64,000 nucleotides of DNA from Tomocerus qinae (taxonomy: Eukaryota > Arthropoda > Collembola > Entomobryomorpha > Tomoceridae): positions 29,347,930 to 29,411,929 of the forward strand of contig CM034549.1 of NCBI GenBank assembly GCA_020055645.1, written 5' to 3'. Within the stretch, counting starts at the first letter, position 1, and each line of letters starts with the position of its first letter. Shown here piece by piece: positions 25,757 through 40,500 of the stretch. The notes beneath the pieces are model-generated. The model worked only from the letters and a program-made list of their open reading frames with translations. It was not told the origin of the DNA and searched no databases. The position numbers and the translations under genes were made by a program.

Positions 25757-28700
25757 TAATGAAGAACTTAACTTCACTTAAACTAACTTTACTCCGAACC
25801 AAACAAACTACCGAAACTTTGCATGTAAGATACATACACTTTATTTTTATGAAATGTGATTAGTTAGAAAAATATCCATTTTTTGGATAACTTATTGAGT
25901 TAATGGAAAAGTGGATGGTAGACAAGTGCATTGTAAGTGGACGAAGTGAGGTTACTATTAAATAACCCATCTAAGCCTGCGTACCTTACGGAAATATTTA
26001 GAGACGATGATATTATTGTTATTACAATTATATGTAACCAATTAGTGCATTGTTGTATTGTATTATTATGCTTAAATTATATAAATGATATGTAGAGTTG
26101 ATTAGGTTGAGGTATTTTCAGAAATTCAAAGTGTTATAAGTAATTATTATTTATTATTGTTGCTGCCGCTATCGAATAAGTTTTATATTAAAAACATATT
26201 GTATTTGTATGTATAGTGTGTACAGTACGGAAGAGTGTAAAAGTGAATATTGTGAGCGTTTAGACAGATTTTGTCGTTGTTGATGTCGGTATCTATCTTA
26301 CATACAATTGATATTAGATTTTAATGGAGTACTGGATACGGTAGGAGATTTTTCAAGTTCTATCTCGAATCATTGTATTTTAGTGGAGGTACAAATTGAC
26401 TGTAGTTTAGACATTTAAGTAGTAGGCCTTAGAAAATAGCTAATTATTTTTAAGCGACCCTTAGAGCTTGGGAACCTAAGTCGAACCCAGAGTCACTCAT
26501 TTAGCATTTGCATTGTTGAAAAGTGTATATTACGTTACAGTTACAACCTCATTAATAATTTACCGTTTACAAAAGAATGGATTTACTTACCATTCCTCAA
26601 TTACTCTAGCATAATAATTTGTTAACTAGCATAATAAAAAATATTATCGTTATGTAGGTCAGCCCATCAAACATTTTAGGTATTTTAGAATAAATTCTCT
26701 GAGTATTATTGGCAAAATAAAACAGGACACTGATGTCACATTCAACGACAGTTTTGTATTATTGGATTCCATGTATTTACCTTTGTAAAGTATGAATGAT
26801 GTATATTTGTTTGTATGAAATCTGTAATCAACTTGCACCGCACACTCATCGCTTTGTTAGTATTCAGGCTTTTCAGGCCTAAAGTTAACATCTTAAGTCT
26901 TGTCTGTATTAACAAGTAGTCTAAGAAGTCTTTTCGTTGCGAACATCCCAAAAGGCTAGACACGAAGCAAAATTGTGCTGTTGTGTAGAGATATGTATGT
27001 GAAAAATGTTAATTACTTACAATCTTTGAAAAATGTTTGTAGATATTATTGATGTGTGTGTATACAAATAAATTTATAAATATATATTAATTGACACTTG
27101 TTTTGTTTCAGTGCTTATCCGTCCTCTCTATTGATTTTGTGGATACCGTTATTGATTATTGAAGGTAGGTGTGAGTTTGTAGACGTATTGTGTATTGTCT
27201 TGCAGTCAAGTCATGCACGTAGACAAATTCAAGATACATATAATATGTCATCCATTCCATGAAGATTGATGTATGGATGACTTTAAGAAAAGAAAGAGAT
27301 TGAAATGGCTCCTAACAATTTATTAGACGCAATGTGACGGGATGGGTTTCTTTTCCCTGTACTTTCTGACTAGACTGACTTGACTTCACATAAGTGATTT
27401 ATGTCATCGGATTACTTGACGTTATATTCACTTAAGTTCCTCCGTTGGGTATTCTTAAGATATACAGACCTTCTCTACCATACCAGACAGATTAGATTAT
27501 AGATTGTCTATCTTTTCAGTTCAGTTGGGTATTTCAGTGAGATTTTTGGCCCAAGGCCCATTTGTCACTAGACAGACAAGGTATACCAACCACAACACAA
27601 CAAATATACATTATAATATATTCTGCTCTACCATTATATAATGAAGCCATAGCCAGACGTAGACCAAACTTAAGTAACGAAATAAAAGAGGAAACCAATG
27701 CTCTGAGAACCCTCACTTTTCTCCCTAGTCAACAGACGAGCAAACAAAAGTTTTTTAGCCTGATATTCAGAACAACAACCATCCTACTGACATCGAGCCA
27801 ACTCACTCCGCTCTTATACTGCTCATTATTACCATTTGGGAAAAACTCCCTTTACCTATCAAATTTTTCCTTTTTAAAACTCTGTTGAAACTGCAAAATC
27901 CACATGCTTTTGTCTATTTCACATTTTCTTATTGTGGGTATAGTCAGAATCAAACTCAAGAATTAAGTATGGCTTTTCTAAAATGCTGAACTTAAATTCT
28001 TAATTGGTTCTACTACATTAATGGCCGTTTAATCGCTGGCTTATCGTAAGTAGGTGGCTTGTAACTTAGACTTCCTTAATTAATACATTCTGCATTCAAA
28101 TTTCAGTTATGTAATCTATTTCTATTGTATTACCCAGTGAACCCGTGTACTTCTTTGGTACATTGACAGTTAAGAAGGGAAGAGTGAGAGGGGAAGAACT
28201 ATTTGGTTGATAAATATTTTAACACCCTAGTCTTTAGGCCTTCCTCGAGGATTTAATTGGCTACACACTCGTCAAGTTCCGAAGCTCTGCATTCTTCATT
28301 AATCTTGTTGCGAGGAACTCTAAACTATTCTATGACTACTTACCATTGGATTGTGAGACTTTTCTGCGACTGTGGATGATTATGTGAATGCGTACATCTC
28401 TTGGGTTCAAGTCAAGTCTATGTAGCAAGAGAAAAGTAACAAAATGATGAGACTAATGTTTGTAAAGAAACTGGAGCACATGAACTTAAATAATTTGTTA
28501 TTAAATGAATTACTAACGTATTTGGTATCTTAAATACTTCATTAAGGCAGTTAACTTGGAGATCCACGTGGGTGTCTACTCATCAGACAATGCTTACATT
28601 TACATCTTGCTATCACATTGTTTATGTCCAATTACCTACGTTCTACGTACACATACTGTTGTGCTGTGCTTTATGTATTTAAACGTTCGTGCATTTACAT

Positions 28701-29681
28701 CCTACTCGAGTATATAACTGTACAATGAATATAATTTAAAACTTGAAACCTTCAGCCAGTGAATTGAAATGAAATTGGCAAGTAAAAGCTTTTCTTTCAC
28801 TAAAAACAGTATTGGCATTTATTTATAGTGCGAGATTTGTACGAGTTTATATAATGTAACACGAAACATTCATTTTCATTACGTTACATGTAAATGTTAA
28901 CCTCAAAACAGACTAATAATAAATCAGGACTTACTGTACACCTTTACAACGACTATGATGTAATGGTAAGATCATTTTACGTGGGATAACCTAAAAAATT
29001 CTAGTCACATACTTAAAGTAATTCAACTTCGTTTTACATTAAGGAACAAAAGGACTAATTAGCAAATTAATATCTATCAAAACACGCCTAACCACGTAGT
29101 AGTGACAATTAAGTACAATCACAAGAACATTTAAGTCGAAATATTAATAATTCTCTCCCCCGTTTAACTATTTACAATTATTATCACAAATCTACATGCA
29201 TATTTTCTGGTCAAATGACTAAAAAATTGGTAAGAACACATTATTTACATTGTAAAACAATAAATTAGTCTTAAGGTTACTTAAATTCTGACTAGAGTAA
29301 TAATTGTAAAATCATACTGGCGAAAATCATCATGATTGAGTATAATAGTGTTTAGTTTTGTGACATGGCTGCAATTGTGACACGATTTTGTGTAAATATA
29401 ATATTTAAACTTTAACTAGCTTGTGGAGCAAATTGTACCATTATATAAATCTTATCAAAAAATCGAACCGTTAATAACGTAACATTAATAAATATTACGG
29501 AGCAATTGTACATGTTACATGATTCATATTTGTCAACGTTTAAGATTATGCAAATGGTAGATATCTTCTATATCTAAATGCAGTTATCTAATAATATCTA
29601 ATTTTAGTCATTTTTATAATAGTCAAACTAAAACTGTACAAAAAGATCGAAGTCGCTCGTTGCTTATTTAGATTCCCGAGG
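25757..29681. other. Intergenic between C2orf69 and ADAM17 3' ends
   Basis: About 3.9 kb between two convergent genes. AT-rich, with several AATAAA-like hexamers and microsatellite-like TA stretches (near 27070). Open frames here (for example around 27562-27888) show no recognisable protein. No repeat with defined ends was seen. Confidence 0.45.
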
Positions 29682-32600
29682 TCATTGATTTATGCCATAA
29701 ACATGATCCCCAGAACCTAATTTTGGTCGTATGTAAATGACAGGCCTCGAGTCATGAGGATGTATCAAATCGGATTTGTTTCTTGACCATTCATCTTCTT
29801 CTAGGGCCAATTTATGACTTCTTCTGTCTATATAGCTGACGATAGCACTCCCTGGTATCCACAATAGAGAGGAGATGAATACCACAGTGAAAATGATGTT
29901 GTCTTTAAGAAACTTGAGTAAGCGATTGATATTGATGTCTTCAATGATATCCCAAAATCTTTCGACGACATCATGGACCGTTCGTTCACATTGTCCCTGT
30001 AGCCAAAAAGGTAATTAAACTAAATGGAAGACTGTAGTCATTAAGTAGGAACAAGGAATTTCTTTTTACGTGAGTTCAAAAGTATAAATCCTTTTATCAT
30101 TTATACAAATACAAGGTTTCTTACTTTATTACAAATTCCTTGGATGCACGGCGTACCGTCAGGAAGAATTTCAGTAGGTTCAATTGCAAAACAAGTAGCA
30201 TTAAGATGAACACGACAACATCGTTTGCAGGCATGTTCCACTGTGAACAGAAAGTAAATACTCTGTTATACATGCTATAAAAGCCAACTCATTCCGAGGG
30301 AATGTGAAATTGGCAGCAGTTTACGTTTATCTGTAGCAGAATAGTTCGTCAACTTACATTTATCGCACATGCAACTTTGTTTCCCCAAAGTTTCACAATA
30401 GGGTATACATCGTCCTCCTTTACATTGCCCTTTCTCCAAGCAAGGCGTAGCATCAGCCATCGGGGCAGACTTGGGACACTCGGCGGAAGAACCTGAGCAG
30501 CGACTTTCTTGCTCACATGTTGCTAGTTGAGCTTCACGGCATTTCTCTCCCAATGCCATAAACTGACATGAGTGACAACACGGAGAGTTTTTATCACTGT
30601 AAAGAAAAGTCGCACAGCATCACGAACCAAGTTCCAGAATGTCTTTTCTTCTAGAGCATTCATCTCAAAAATTCGTTTGCATTTTGTACTATTATTCCTG
30701 ACCTGCAAACAGCTCCTTGGCGTAAGGTACAGTTAGGACGGCAGCAAGAATCCGAATCTTCCGTTCCTAACAAACCAGCATCGCATTGCTCGTTACCCTC
30801 TACACGAAGATTTCCACAAAAAGATTCCTCTGGTTCAGAAAAGCATCGCTCTGATTTTGTCAACAGCACCTTTCTTATTGAGCGGAGACTGCATGGAGAA
30901 AACCGCTAAAAAATTGTTTACTTTTATTTGCTTTGCATGTGCATTGAACCAGGTTTTATATTGGCAACAAAAAATACCTTGTTATTCAGATCGTATCCGG
31001 AAACAGAGTATGTGTACATAAGATAAGATCCTCCTTGACTGGCACTTGGGCTGCACTCGGGGTTGTCCGGATCTAAGGATTTACATGCAATACTCAGACA
31101 TTGTAATTTCTTTTAATTGTATGTTTATGAGGCTTTAATTGATTTATTAGTACCGTGCTCAGAACCCCAGTTGTGACCGAATTCATGAGCTGTGACTAAA
31201 TCAGCTTCCCGGGTTATAACGCGTTGTCCGTAATGGTTACGAGATGAACTCAGACCAGAATTAAGATACAGGGTGTATCCATTTTTGAAGTATTCTACGT
31301 TAAATTATGACTTTGTTACATACCAATTTATTCAATCGTTCTAAAACAAATCACTGTTTTTACTAACCAGGTGTACATATTCCTCCGACTGAGTTTCGTC
31401 TTGGAGATCCAACGTACGCCAGGCCAAGTATACCACCTTCGAATTTAATATCGGTGAAAAGATGAGCAAGGCAAAAATCTTTGTGCGTATACTCTCTGCT
31501 GAACACTTCAAGTAGAGTTCTGACATCCCATTTATCCATGTGCATGTTGTAGTGCATTTCTCCATGTTGAGTAACAGTGGGCTCAGAGTGGACAACGATC
31601 TTCTTGATCACAAATCCCATGCCATCAAAACCAACTTCGTCTGCTTTGTCTCGCCACTGAGTTTCTTCGTATATTTTAGTAACTCGGTCAATAAGGCTGA
31701 TGAGGTAGTTAATGGTAGACTTGTTACTAGAACCACCCATTTCTCGGTAAAATCTGTAGTCAGCAACTAATAAAAGAGGGCATCTGGTTTTGTGAGGGCG
31801 AAGAGCAGATCTCCTTTCCATTGATACATCCCTCCTCCACCTTTTCAGAATTGATTCGTAATCTGGCTCGGGTCCATCTTCGGTAGAATTCATTGGGCCT
31901 TCCTTCACATAAGCACAAACTGGGACATTTGGAACTCCAGAGTCTAGGTCGTTTTCCCAAGAATATTTGACATCTGATCCCTTGTAGGTTATCATCGTCA
32001 AATGGTCGCCATTTCGTAGATGTCTCCAAGAAGGCTATATTAAAAGAAGAATTATTTTAAGAAGTATATTATTAATTAACTTAAATGTGACTTAGAAAGG
32101 CCTTTACCTCTATATGGTACGTTTCATTTTTGGTTCTTATAGTTGCCGTCATAACCCCGTTTTCTTCTAAATGAGCTCTGACATCTGAATCTTCTTCACC
32201 AAATACACGACCTTCATAGAAGCTTTCACGATCTTCACATAAGAGGTTTTTTTAATAAGTAGATAGTCTTTATTAAAGTGGCTTTGTCAGTGGCTCACTA
32301 CTCTTAAATATAAAACTTTATCCTTTGTGTACTTATATCTTACCAATTAAAATGGGCATTTCTTTGCCATCCCGTCCGATTTCAAAAGCTTTAAACTGGG
32401 GGTGAAAAATTCCCTTGTTGGGATTTAGAACCAACAAAAAGTCTCTGGAAAATTAAAACATTATTAAAACGATGAACTATTTTTATCTAATTTATAAGGT
32501 CATTCGTAATTAACAGACAATTAGATTAGATCAAGTTTTGCAATACAATATTAGAGTAAATACCTTCCAAGAGTGTTAAACTGCAATTCCTTAATATGGT

Positions 32601-32787
32601 TGAAGGGATGGGGGCTGGGGTTTATTCCTCGTTTAACTATATGATGAGTAAGATCTATTGCACTCAAAATTTCATAGTATTTTAAGTTCTTTCTTAAATC
32701 TTCCTTGTATGCTTGAACTCGCGAAAAATGGGATTCCTTCAGGGAACCAAATATGGCTAAAAGAACGATGATACACACTTTCCCCAT
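29682..32787 (-). CDS. ADAM17: ADAM17/TACE membrane metalloprotease
   Basis: Type I membrane sheddase that releases ectodomains of signalling proteins. Ten exons join in frame to 741 aa: 32564-32787, 32344-32444, 32108-32232, 31368-32034, 31154-31294, 30978-31072, 30703-30905, 30358-30596, 30125-30240, 29682-29996. Signal peptide about 1-25; prodomain with a Cys at about 190 (cysteine-switch-like) and a furin-type RWRR at about 215-218; catalytic domain with the zinc motif [11 protein letters not shown] at about 409-419; a YSVSGYD Met-turn-region equivalent; Cys-rich disintegrin and membrane-proximal parts; a conserved [12 protein letters not shown] helix; TM about 671-692; a short tail. Human ADAM17 is 824 aa; the difference is mostly a shorter cytoplasmic tail. 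An upstream in-frame GTG was not used as the start. Confidence 0.94.
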
Positions 32788-33916
32788 TTTAATTTCAGTT
32801 AGTGCATTCACAAGATCATGAGCTGCTGAACCACTTTGTTGTCCATGTTTTTATCTTTATAGCTGTTAACCTAACCTAACTTTTACTATTAAGAGCAATC
32901 AATAACAATCTGCTATTAATGCGCTTTACAGCAATGTGTCACTCCACGTCCCAACCTCCAACTTCAACTGAAAAAGAAAACAGGCATCAATAAGTTTTCA
33001 GTCAAGTCAGTGGGCAAATTCTGTCATTGTTAATTCTAGTTCCCTAGTTAGTGCATATATAATTATTTACTAATTTGTATGTCAATGATTTAGTGGCTAG
33101 TAGTATTCGTTCTTACAAAGGTAATGTGAGCACATTCCTCGGATTAGTGAAATATGAAATCCAGGAAAGTTTTTCCTTTGGACAATCCTCCTCTATATCG
33201 GATAATTATTTTTGTCATCAGTTTCGACTTCGGGAGTGCAGATTTGGGATTGTGTCATATAGTTGATAGTTTGATAGTCGTAATATCTTCCACCTTCCTA
33301 GAATCGAAATTCTCCGTCCTCAACAACTTATAAACGGGCATTATTACACAGTAGTTAGTTATTAAGAACTTCAGATTAATTTTATAAAAATTGAATTCCA
33401 ATAATTTTCAGTTCTCAGTATTTATTTACCTTTTTTGTTGTTCAGAATTTTAGGACGGAGTAGGAGGAAGATGTAAATCCTTGAGGAGTTTGAGAGTTGG
33501 AGAGTGAGACCAAAAGCCCAAGTATAACACGAATGTTTGAATTTGCCCCTAACATTTTGCTGTTGAGCTTCGAGTTTCAAAAGTCATTTAATTGCCCTTG
33601 TTAATGCAATGCAATAATGTAACTCTGTCGAACAATAATAAATTGTTCTTATTCTTCAAAACAGTTTTTTTAAAATATTCTTTGTACTATCGTCATGAAG
33701 TTTAAATGCTTTCAGTAAGTATGGCTAAACTCCTTCGAGATTAGAGATATTTTTTGCTGATGCTGGTATAGCCTGTCGGTGAATTGATTTCGGTATTTTG
33801 AAGATTCTTCACCTATTCTATTCTATAATCCTTATGTAACTATTTTTTGCATTCTTTGATCAAAATCTAATTTCACAGGTACCAGGAGATAAGGGGTTTG
33901 GTATATTATAAGTGGG
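32788..33916. other. Divergent upstream region of ADAM17 and TSEN34
   Basis: About 1.1 kb between two head-to-head genes, so both promoters should be here. No TATA box or repeat was recognised; the open frame at 33075-33266 resembles nothing I know. Confidence 0.45.
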
Positions 33917-35088
33917 ATGGATTGTACATCAGAGCGAGAAATAAAAATTATGGTTTCCAAAGGGGTTCCGTATATATGGGCAGCTGAAGGTTATTCAATT
34001 TACTAATTCCGGTCCGGTATATCCTTATTTTCTTAATGCCTTCAGAATTAAAATTTACTGATTTTGAATTCTAGATTGGTACACGCTCAGAGTTGTTCAC
34101 CGTATAATTGGAAAATTTGATGGTGCAGCTCCTCCCTGGGATATGCCTAATAAGTTTCCAACTCTGGGTTTCATGCAAATGAATCTTCCACTCCGATTAA
34201 GCAACGAAGAAACGCTGTACTTGGTAAAACATAACATAGCTAAAACATACGAAGTGCCTGAAATGAGTGAAATGAAACCTCCAGTTGATGTAGAAAGATA
34301 TAAGTCTGTTCTTACCAGTCGCCAGGAGGTTCAGGTAATTATGACCTCTACGAGTCTTGCAGTTAGAAATATAAATAAATATTCATGGCTTTTTCAGCTT
34401 ATAACAAGATCATATTTAATTAAATTGTTTTAAAAACTTGTTAAATACCAGATCGAAAGGTATAAATTGAAGAGAAGAGCTGATATTGAGTCCAAAGTTG
34501 ATGACATTATTGAAGGAAAGAGAAAAAAGGGTCGTGAAGCTCCGGACAGGGAAACCATCATCAACGAAGAATTAGCAAAAGTTAAGATGAAGCCTGGCCA
34601 GTTTACGGCAATTCAGTTGAGTATGTGAAAATGAGCTTATTAGCTTATACTTAATTATTATGATTGAAACTAGATTTAAGAATATGTTTTCGAAGAAGTC
34701 AGTATTAACAAAGGATGTTTTATGTATTTTAGAGGATCCATGGACGCCCAAAGACCAAAATTATGTTCCTGTCGATTTCCCCATACCTAGTACTATCGTG
34801 GAGAAGGTGCGGTTTAGAGTGTTTGACGATTTTACATTTAACAGAAAATATTACATTACTAACGGAATGAAATTTGGAGGTGATTTTCTGGCCTATCCTG
34901 GCGATCCAATGGAACATCATGCGGAATTTATTATCGTTTGTGAAGATTGCGATAGAAAACTTCACGCATCTCATATAATTGCCCAAGCCAGATTGGCATC
35001 TATTGTCAAAAAAACTTTTCTAATTGCCTTTATAGATGCACAAGATGAGTTGAAGTACAAACCTGTTACTGTACCGTATTTAAGCTAA
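33917..35088 (+). CDS. TSEN34: tRNA-splicing endonuclease subunit Sen34
   Basis: Catalytic subunit of the nuclear TSEN complex that cleaves the 3' splice site of intron-containing pre-tRNAs. Four exons, 33917-33989, 34075-34334, 34452-34620 and 34733-35088, join in frame to 285 aa (human 310). The N-terminal domain starts MDCTSEREIKIM with a YIW strand; a Lys/Glu-rich linker follows in exon 3; the C-terminal nuclease domain has the diagnostic GMKFGGDFLAYPGDP block. The expected catalytic triad is visible: Tyr in LAYPGDP, His in the MEHHAEF strand, and a Lys in IVKKTFLIAF. The start ATG gives the conserved first strand and its 73-nt exon ends in the right phase. A poly(A) signal lies at 35127-35132. 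Confidence 0.94.
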
Positions 35089-35293
35089 ACTCGCTAGTCT
35101 TATTTCATATTCTTTCTATCAATGCGAATAAAATGCAAGATGCAAGTAAATGACCTTAATATTAATGACAATAAAGATGTATTATTGAAATGAAATAAAT
35201 ATAATGAATTTTTATGACAAATAAAATGTATTTTAAGTCAGTGACTTTTATTTCCAAACATCTTTTAGCCACACTTAGATATCGAAATAAAAA
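35089..35293. promoter_or_regulatory. Convergent 3' ends of TSEN34 and RPL7 with facing poly(A) signals
   Basis: Only 205 bp separate the two stop codons. AATAAA on the plus strand at 35127-35132 serves TSEN34, and AATAAA on the minus strand at 35247-35252 lies 42 nt past the RPL7 stop. The 3' UTRs therefore come close to each other or overlap. Confidence 0.7.
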
Positions 35294-37520
35294 CTAAACC
35301 ATACGTCTCAGGAGCTCATTGATCTTATCTTCGCGACAACCAAAGTCTCCCCCTTCTACATAATGATTGGTCTTCTTTCTCCATCCGCCGCTGGGGGTGT
35401 TTAACTGTAAATATTCAAATAGATTATTAGTTACACTATAATAACGTTAAATAAAGTGTACTTTTAATTTTTATTGAAAATAAAATAATGCATGCCTTAT
35501 GAACTAATGAACTTAAGCCTACAATGCTATGATGAGGCATATTTTGAGAAAAATTGGACTAATGCATAAAAATTAAATTCGTAAAAGCTATAATTAATTA
35601 GACATCATAATAGGCAATGAAAAATAGGCCAATAAATTGGTTGACAGACTTCGGATTAATATTATCTAGGAGAGATTCTTAACAAAAGACGAAAACGATT
35701 CTTTTTTGATATATAGATGTAAAAGCAAGCTACTCTTCCCATTTTTGACGGAAAAATAAAAGTGCTTTTGTGCCTCACGCTTAATCTACACTACATACGT
35801 AAGACCTAGGCTAGATTCTTTATGTAATTTTGTAATTTATTTTCAGAAAATCCTTAATTTATTTATTTTTTATTAAAACAAAATATCCAATAATTCCTCA
35901 CCTTGAATGGCCAAAGGAAATTGGAGGCGTATTTGAAGTTCTTTCCGACGGTAAAGATTTCGTGGACCAAATCTTCAACACAGATGATATCTTTCTTTCC
36001 TAACACCTTTTCAATTACACTGTTGGAAGTGAGAGGCGTACGTCTGTGTTCAACCTTGGCGTAACCTCTTTTGTAGATCAGGGTTCTTACGCTCTTTAAA
36101 TTAGGGTAACCCCAGGTAATGTACGGCTCGCAAATTCTCAACATGTTGATGGTGGCCTACAAAAAATCATTTCCTGTTAGTACATCGTTAATTTTACCTT
36201 TACCTCAGATTTTCCATTATATTGATGTATGTAAATTTTACATATCGCACAATTACGAAATTACCTTATTCAACTTAATAAAAACACCATTGTTGATTTG
36301 ACGAAGCCGGAAAAGTTGAAGAGCTTTTCGAACCTTAGGGTGAACTTGGTTGATACTACAAAAATATTTTTATTGTTAGCTTACTTGCATCATTTAAAAT
36401 ACCAATACTCAAACGTACATAATATTATAGTGTGTTTGGTCAAGCTTACCCTCGGATACGCATAACAAAAGCCAATTTAGGTTCAGCAGGAACATAATAG
36501 TTGTTCTTATTTCTGGCCTGTCTAGCAAGACGAATTTCATCACGCTCCTTAGTTCTATATTCTTTGACGTATTCTTCAGCACGCTTGAAGATTTTAACGC
36601 GCTTGTTCCGGCGGATTTTTCGGTCCTACAAAAAATCATTGAATTGCAATAATTTTTTAAGGATCAGTGATCCTATATATAGAGCATAACATTAATTGAG
36701 CCATATGGGTGGCCTCTGTCGCAAAGTTAACAGTGCAGGGGTGAGATACCCTACCTATGACCTACCTCTTATACAAAAAAAATTCATAATAAATATGAAA
36801 TCTTAACTGATGCAAATACATGAAGGGCACATGAACGTATTCTTGGAATCATGTCAAAGTGAGACAGTAGCTTAATAAAGTTAAAAAGAAATTCGAGGAG
36901 AACAAATCATATTGTTAGTATACTATAAATAAATTATCATGTATCATGTACCGACTAAATTTAATGAATTCCTGTCTGATTCAATGTTTCAATTCCTGTT
37001 CTAAACTTTAAAATGTAATGAAACGTCTAACTAAATTACAAATACATAATATAACATAAAAACATGCCAACATGTAATAAACTGTAAATTAACAATTATC
37101 AAGTACTGTGAAAGAGCAGCTGCTACTAAATACATTTATTCATAAATATTATTAACTATACTGACATCAAACGCTTAATTTGCCCGCAATGAAGTTTAAC
37201 TGTTAACCAGTATAATTTGTTATAACCATCTCAAAGTAATAGTCATCATAATAACAGTCATACCTGTGAAGCTAACTTCAGCTTTTGGATTTGTGAAACT
37301 ACATTCTTCTTCCTTCTCTTAAGAATGGATTCTGGAACCGCTGGTAATTTCTTGCCGGTTGGCTTAGGTCCCTTAGCTACTGCCGATTTCTTGCTGAAAT
37401 AAGAACATAATTTAATTATCAGACCTATTTATAGTATAAATATTGAGTTTCACTCCGAAATTTCGATGAAATTCTGAATTAAAATTTTGAAAACAGGAGC
37501 ACGCCGTACCTGTCCGCCAT
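35294..37520 (-). CDS. RPL7: 60S ribosomal protein L7 (uL30)
   Basis: Structural protein of the cytoplasmic large ribosomal subunit. Six exons join in frame to 257 aa (human 248): 37510-37520, 37393-37264, 36625-36450, 36355-36265, 36156-35902 and 35404-35294, given 5' to 3'. The first exon is only 11 nt, ending after MAD plus two bases; the second starts the Lys-rich N-terminal extension ([16 protein letters not shown]). The uL30 core is in exons 3-5 ([27 protein letters not shown], broken here over exons 3/4; [12 protein letters not shown]), and the C-terminal [18 protein letters not shown] is diagnostic. A CAG acceptor just upstream of the ATG suggests a 5'-UTR intron. Intron 2 (36626-37263) holds a GC-richer block. 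Identification is secure. Confidence 0.96.
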
Positions 37521-40500
37521 TTTTGCTTGCTGCAATGGGAATGAATGTGTTCAGTCTGTTCAGCAAAATGTGCTATGCGGTCTATATGCTTGTCCTCCGA
37601 TTGAACTCTCGCACCATCCAAGGGAATCTCAAATCTCACTCTCCTCCGTCGTATAACAAATCGCATAACCAGAATATAGCAGCTCATTTTGACAAGAGCT
37701 TTGTTGCTCATCGAGTCGGTTTATTTTAGGGCATCCAGAAAAAGAGTTCAGAAACATTACTTTGCTTGTAAATCGATAAAAATGAAGATATTTTGATCCA
37801 CTAGCACTAGCACATATTCATGTCCAAATGTCCATAATTCACACTTATCTTGTGTGACAATTTTAAAATTTTATTTCCATATTTTTAAATCCTCTAAAAG
37901 TTTTAATGTACTTTCTACTAACCTAAGCCGCTAGTAAATCTCAAGTAAAGTTCAGATTTACTTTTTCATAAGACTTGCAAATTAAATGCACAAAAAATCA
38001 CGACAGATGAATGCATTATTGCTTATCCATCATAATTTATTATGAATAAATTATATGCATTTCTAAAAACCCTAAATACGCAAACAAAAACCAAAAAACA
38101 ACTGCGTTTGTAAACAAAAAATCAAAGTTTTAATACCGTAGTTTGGAAAATCTCTACATTTTCTTTTATGCATTTCATGGTCATTGCTTTTCAGAAAGTT
38201 TATTATCATTAGTTTGTTTCCTATATAGATAGAGAGATTTAATACAGGGGCTTGAGAAAAATGCTTCGAAATTAATATTACTTATAGCTGGACACGTAAA
38301 GTTTATAACACACAATTTATTATTGTAGGCATATTAATTGAATAATTATAGAACATTAGAACATCAAATGACTTTGGGAGTCATCCAGTTCTTTGTTTAT
38401 GAATTGCAGTTAAGTTAATCCACAATATTAATCATTCAATAATATACATAATTATTTTCATCACCATATACATGTTATTCTCTTATTCAATATGAATATA
38501 TATTTATATATCATTATTGTGTATCATATTTTATATAGCTCTGTTATTTTTATTTTTAAACTGAATTGAACCATCATTTAATAGGGTTTGCTATATAACA
38601 CATTAATAATATCTGTAATTGGTTATCATCAGGGTACCACTTACAAATTGGAAATAGGTACACAATGAACAATTTCTATTATCTATGCTTCCCATCAAGA
38701 TAAGCAGAGCAATCTGCTTTTAAATAAGTATTTAAGATTCTCCGATGCAAAAGCCTCTCTTGCAGAGAAAACCGTCAATTATTACATAATAATAATAACA
38801 AGAGGTGACATTCAGTATTAATTGGATAATTTATACATATACCACAAGATACGAAAATTTTCTTTTCCATTGTACTTTAAGTACAGCAACAAAAATGATA
38901 TTAGAGAAGTTAAGAATAACAATATTGATTTATTTACCTTTGCTGTAAGGATTTCATATCAATTTTTGTTATTTACCTTGCTTGATTTAGTATAATGTAT
39001 ATGTACTTGTACGTAGGCTGGTTAGTTATGTTATAAATGTAATTTTTACTTTTATACAGAGTAAAATTTTAGGCTAGTTTTGTATTTTGTATTTAAAGTT
39101 TGTTTTTATTGATCTAGAATCAAGATAAAGAGTACGAATGCAATAAGCACGAGTAGAAACACAATGTAAGTGATGTACCTTGTGCCTTGTGTATACCATA
39201 ATAATTATCTTTGTTCTGGGCTCTCTCTGAACTTCATTTAATAAAATCAGTCAGATAACCAACATTCTTTTCTAATAGTAAATTCGAAGTTTTTACATTA
39301 ACTCTAAAACTACAAAATAATAATTACATAATACTATTCTACGAATTCATTAATTCCGGATTGTACCAGCGCTCTCCTGTTTCCATCCCCATACACAAAC
39401 GATTTCTATAATAATGAGTACCTTTTTAATAATACCTTTCATTTTTCATTGATGATTAGCAGCGGCTATGATTGTTTAAAGGGTCATGTATGGTATTATA
39501 TGGTACATTTACTTGACAATAATATCATTAGAGTTTAATTATCTATTAACACAGACAGGTACGCATTTTCAGAACACATATTGTTATTTACCAACTATAA
39601 GAGAGTATACTAATCTGTATACTTTTCTTCACATGATTATCTCTTCTTGTTAAAAGTTTTATTAATGTAATTACTACTTAATTATTAATTAATTGAAGAG
39701 ATGATCGCTATGTCACACGATACTGAAATTGGTTCTCTTTATCAGCTCCAATAAATTAACATGTCCATAAAACGGAGTAGAAAATTTCAAAAGTGAACAT
39801 AAATATTGAAAAAATATTGAGTTAATTTATAGTTCGGCCCATTGATAGGCCGTAATCCAAAAAGAAAACATCTTGCACGAAATCTGCTAGAGAGACGGAC
39901 AATAATTATTATATGTGCAAAATAACGGGTCATATTGAAAGAAGTATTGTGCCCTACGTACCATATAGTAGCATTTACTTTCTATATAGGTACCTAAAAT
40001 CCCTAAAAGAATTTTAAGGGAAACTGATTGACTTTGGCCATAGCCATTTCTAAATCCGTTTTATACAGTTAGACAATGACCCATTATTTCCTAAAGAAAT
40101 AGCTATTGAAATAAATCATAAGATACATTCAAGTATTATCAAATGTAAGTACATGATATAATTTCGTAATTTTAGCACAAAATTTTTTTAAATATATATT
40201 TGGGTAAGAATGATTATTGTAGCAATACATATACAGGAATGACGCAATAAATAGCTTATTACTTACTCTGCACTCAGTAGCTACTTTTATAATCATTTTC
40301 TAGCCAAGTGAGTCAAATTATGTCTACAAAAGTGAAAAAATGTCTTGAAGTTCTAAGAAAATCTATTTATGTAAACGCGATGAGAAAACACATTTAATTA
40401 AAGCGAGTACAACCTCGTTTTATCATGAATAGGGGGCCGAATCAAAGGAATCAAGTTTTATTGTAGCCTGTGAGCTTTAGCTAACTATAATAGGAATTCA

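Noticed and set aside
37138-37260. ATGATGA motif in RPL7 intron 2, considered as a C/D snoRNA C box
   Set aside because: No CTGA D box at a suitable distance and no terminal stem, so a C/D snoRNA is not supported.
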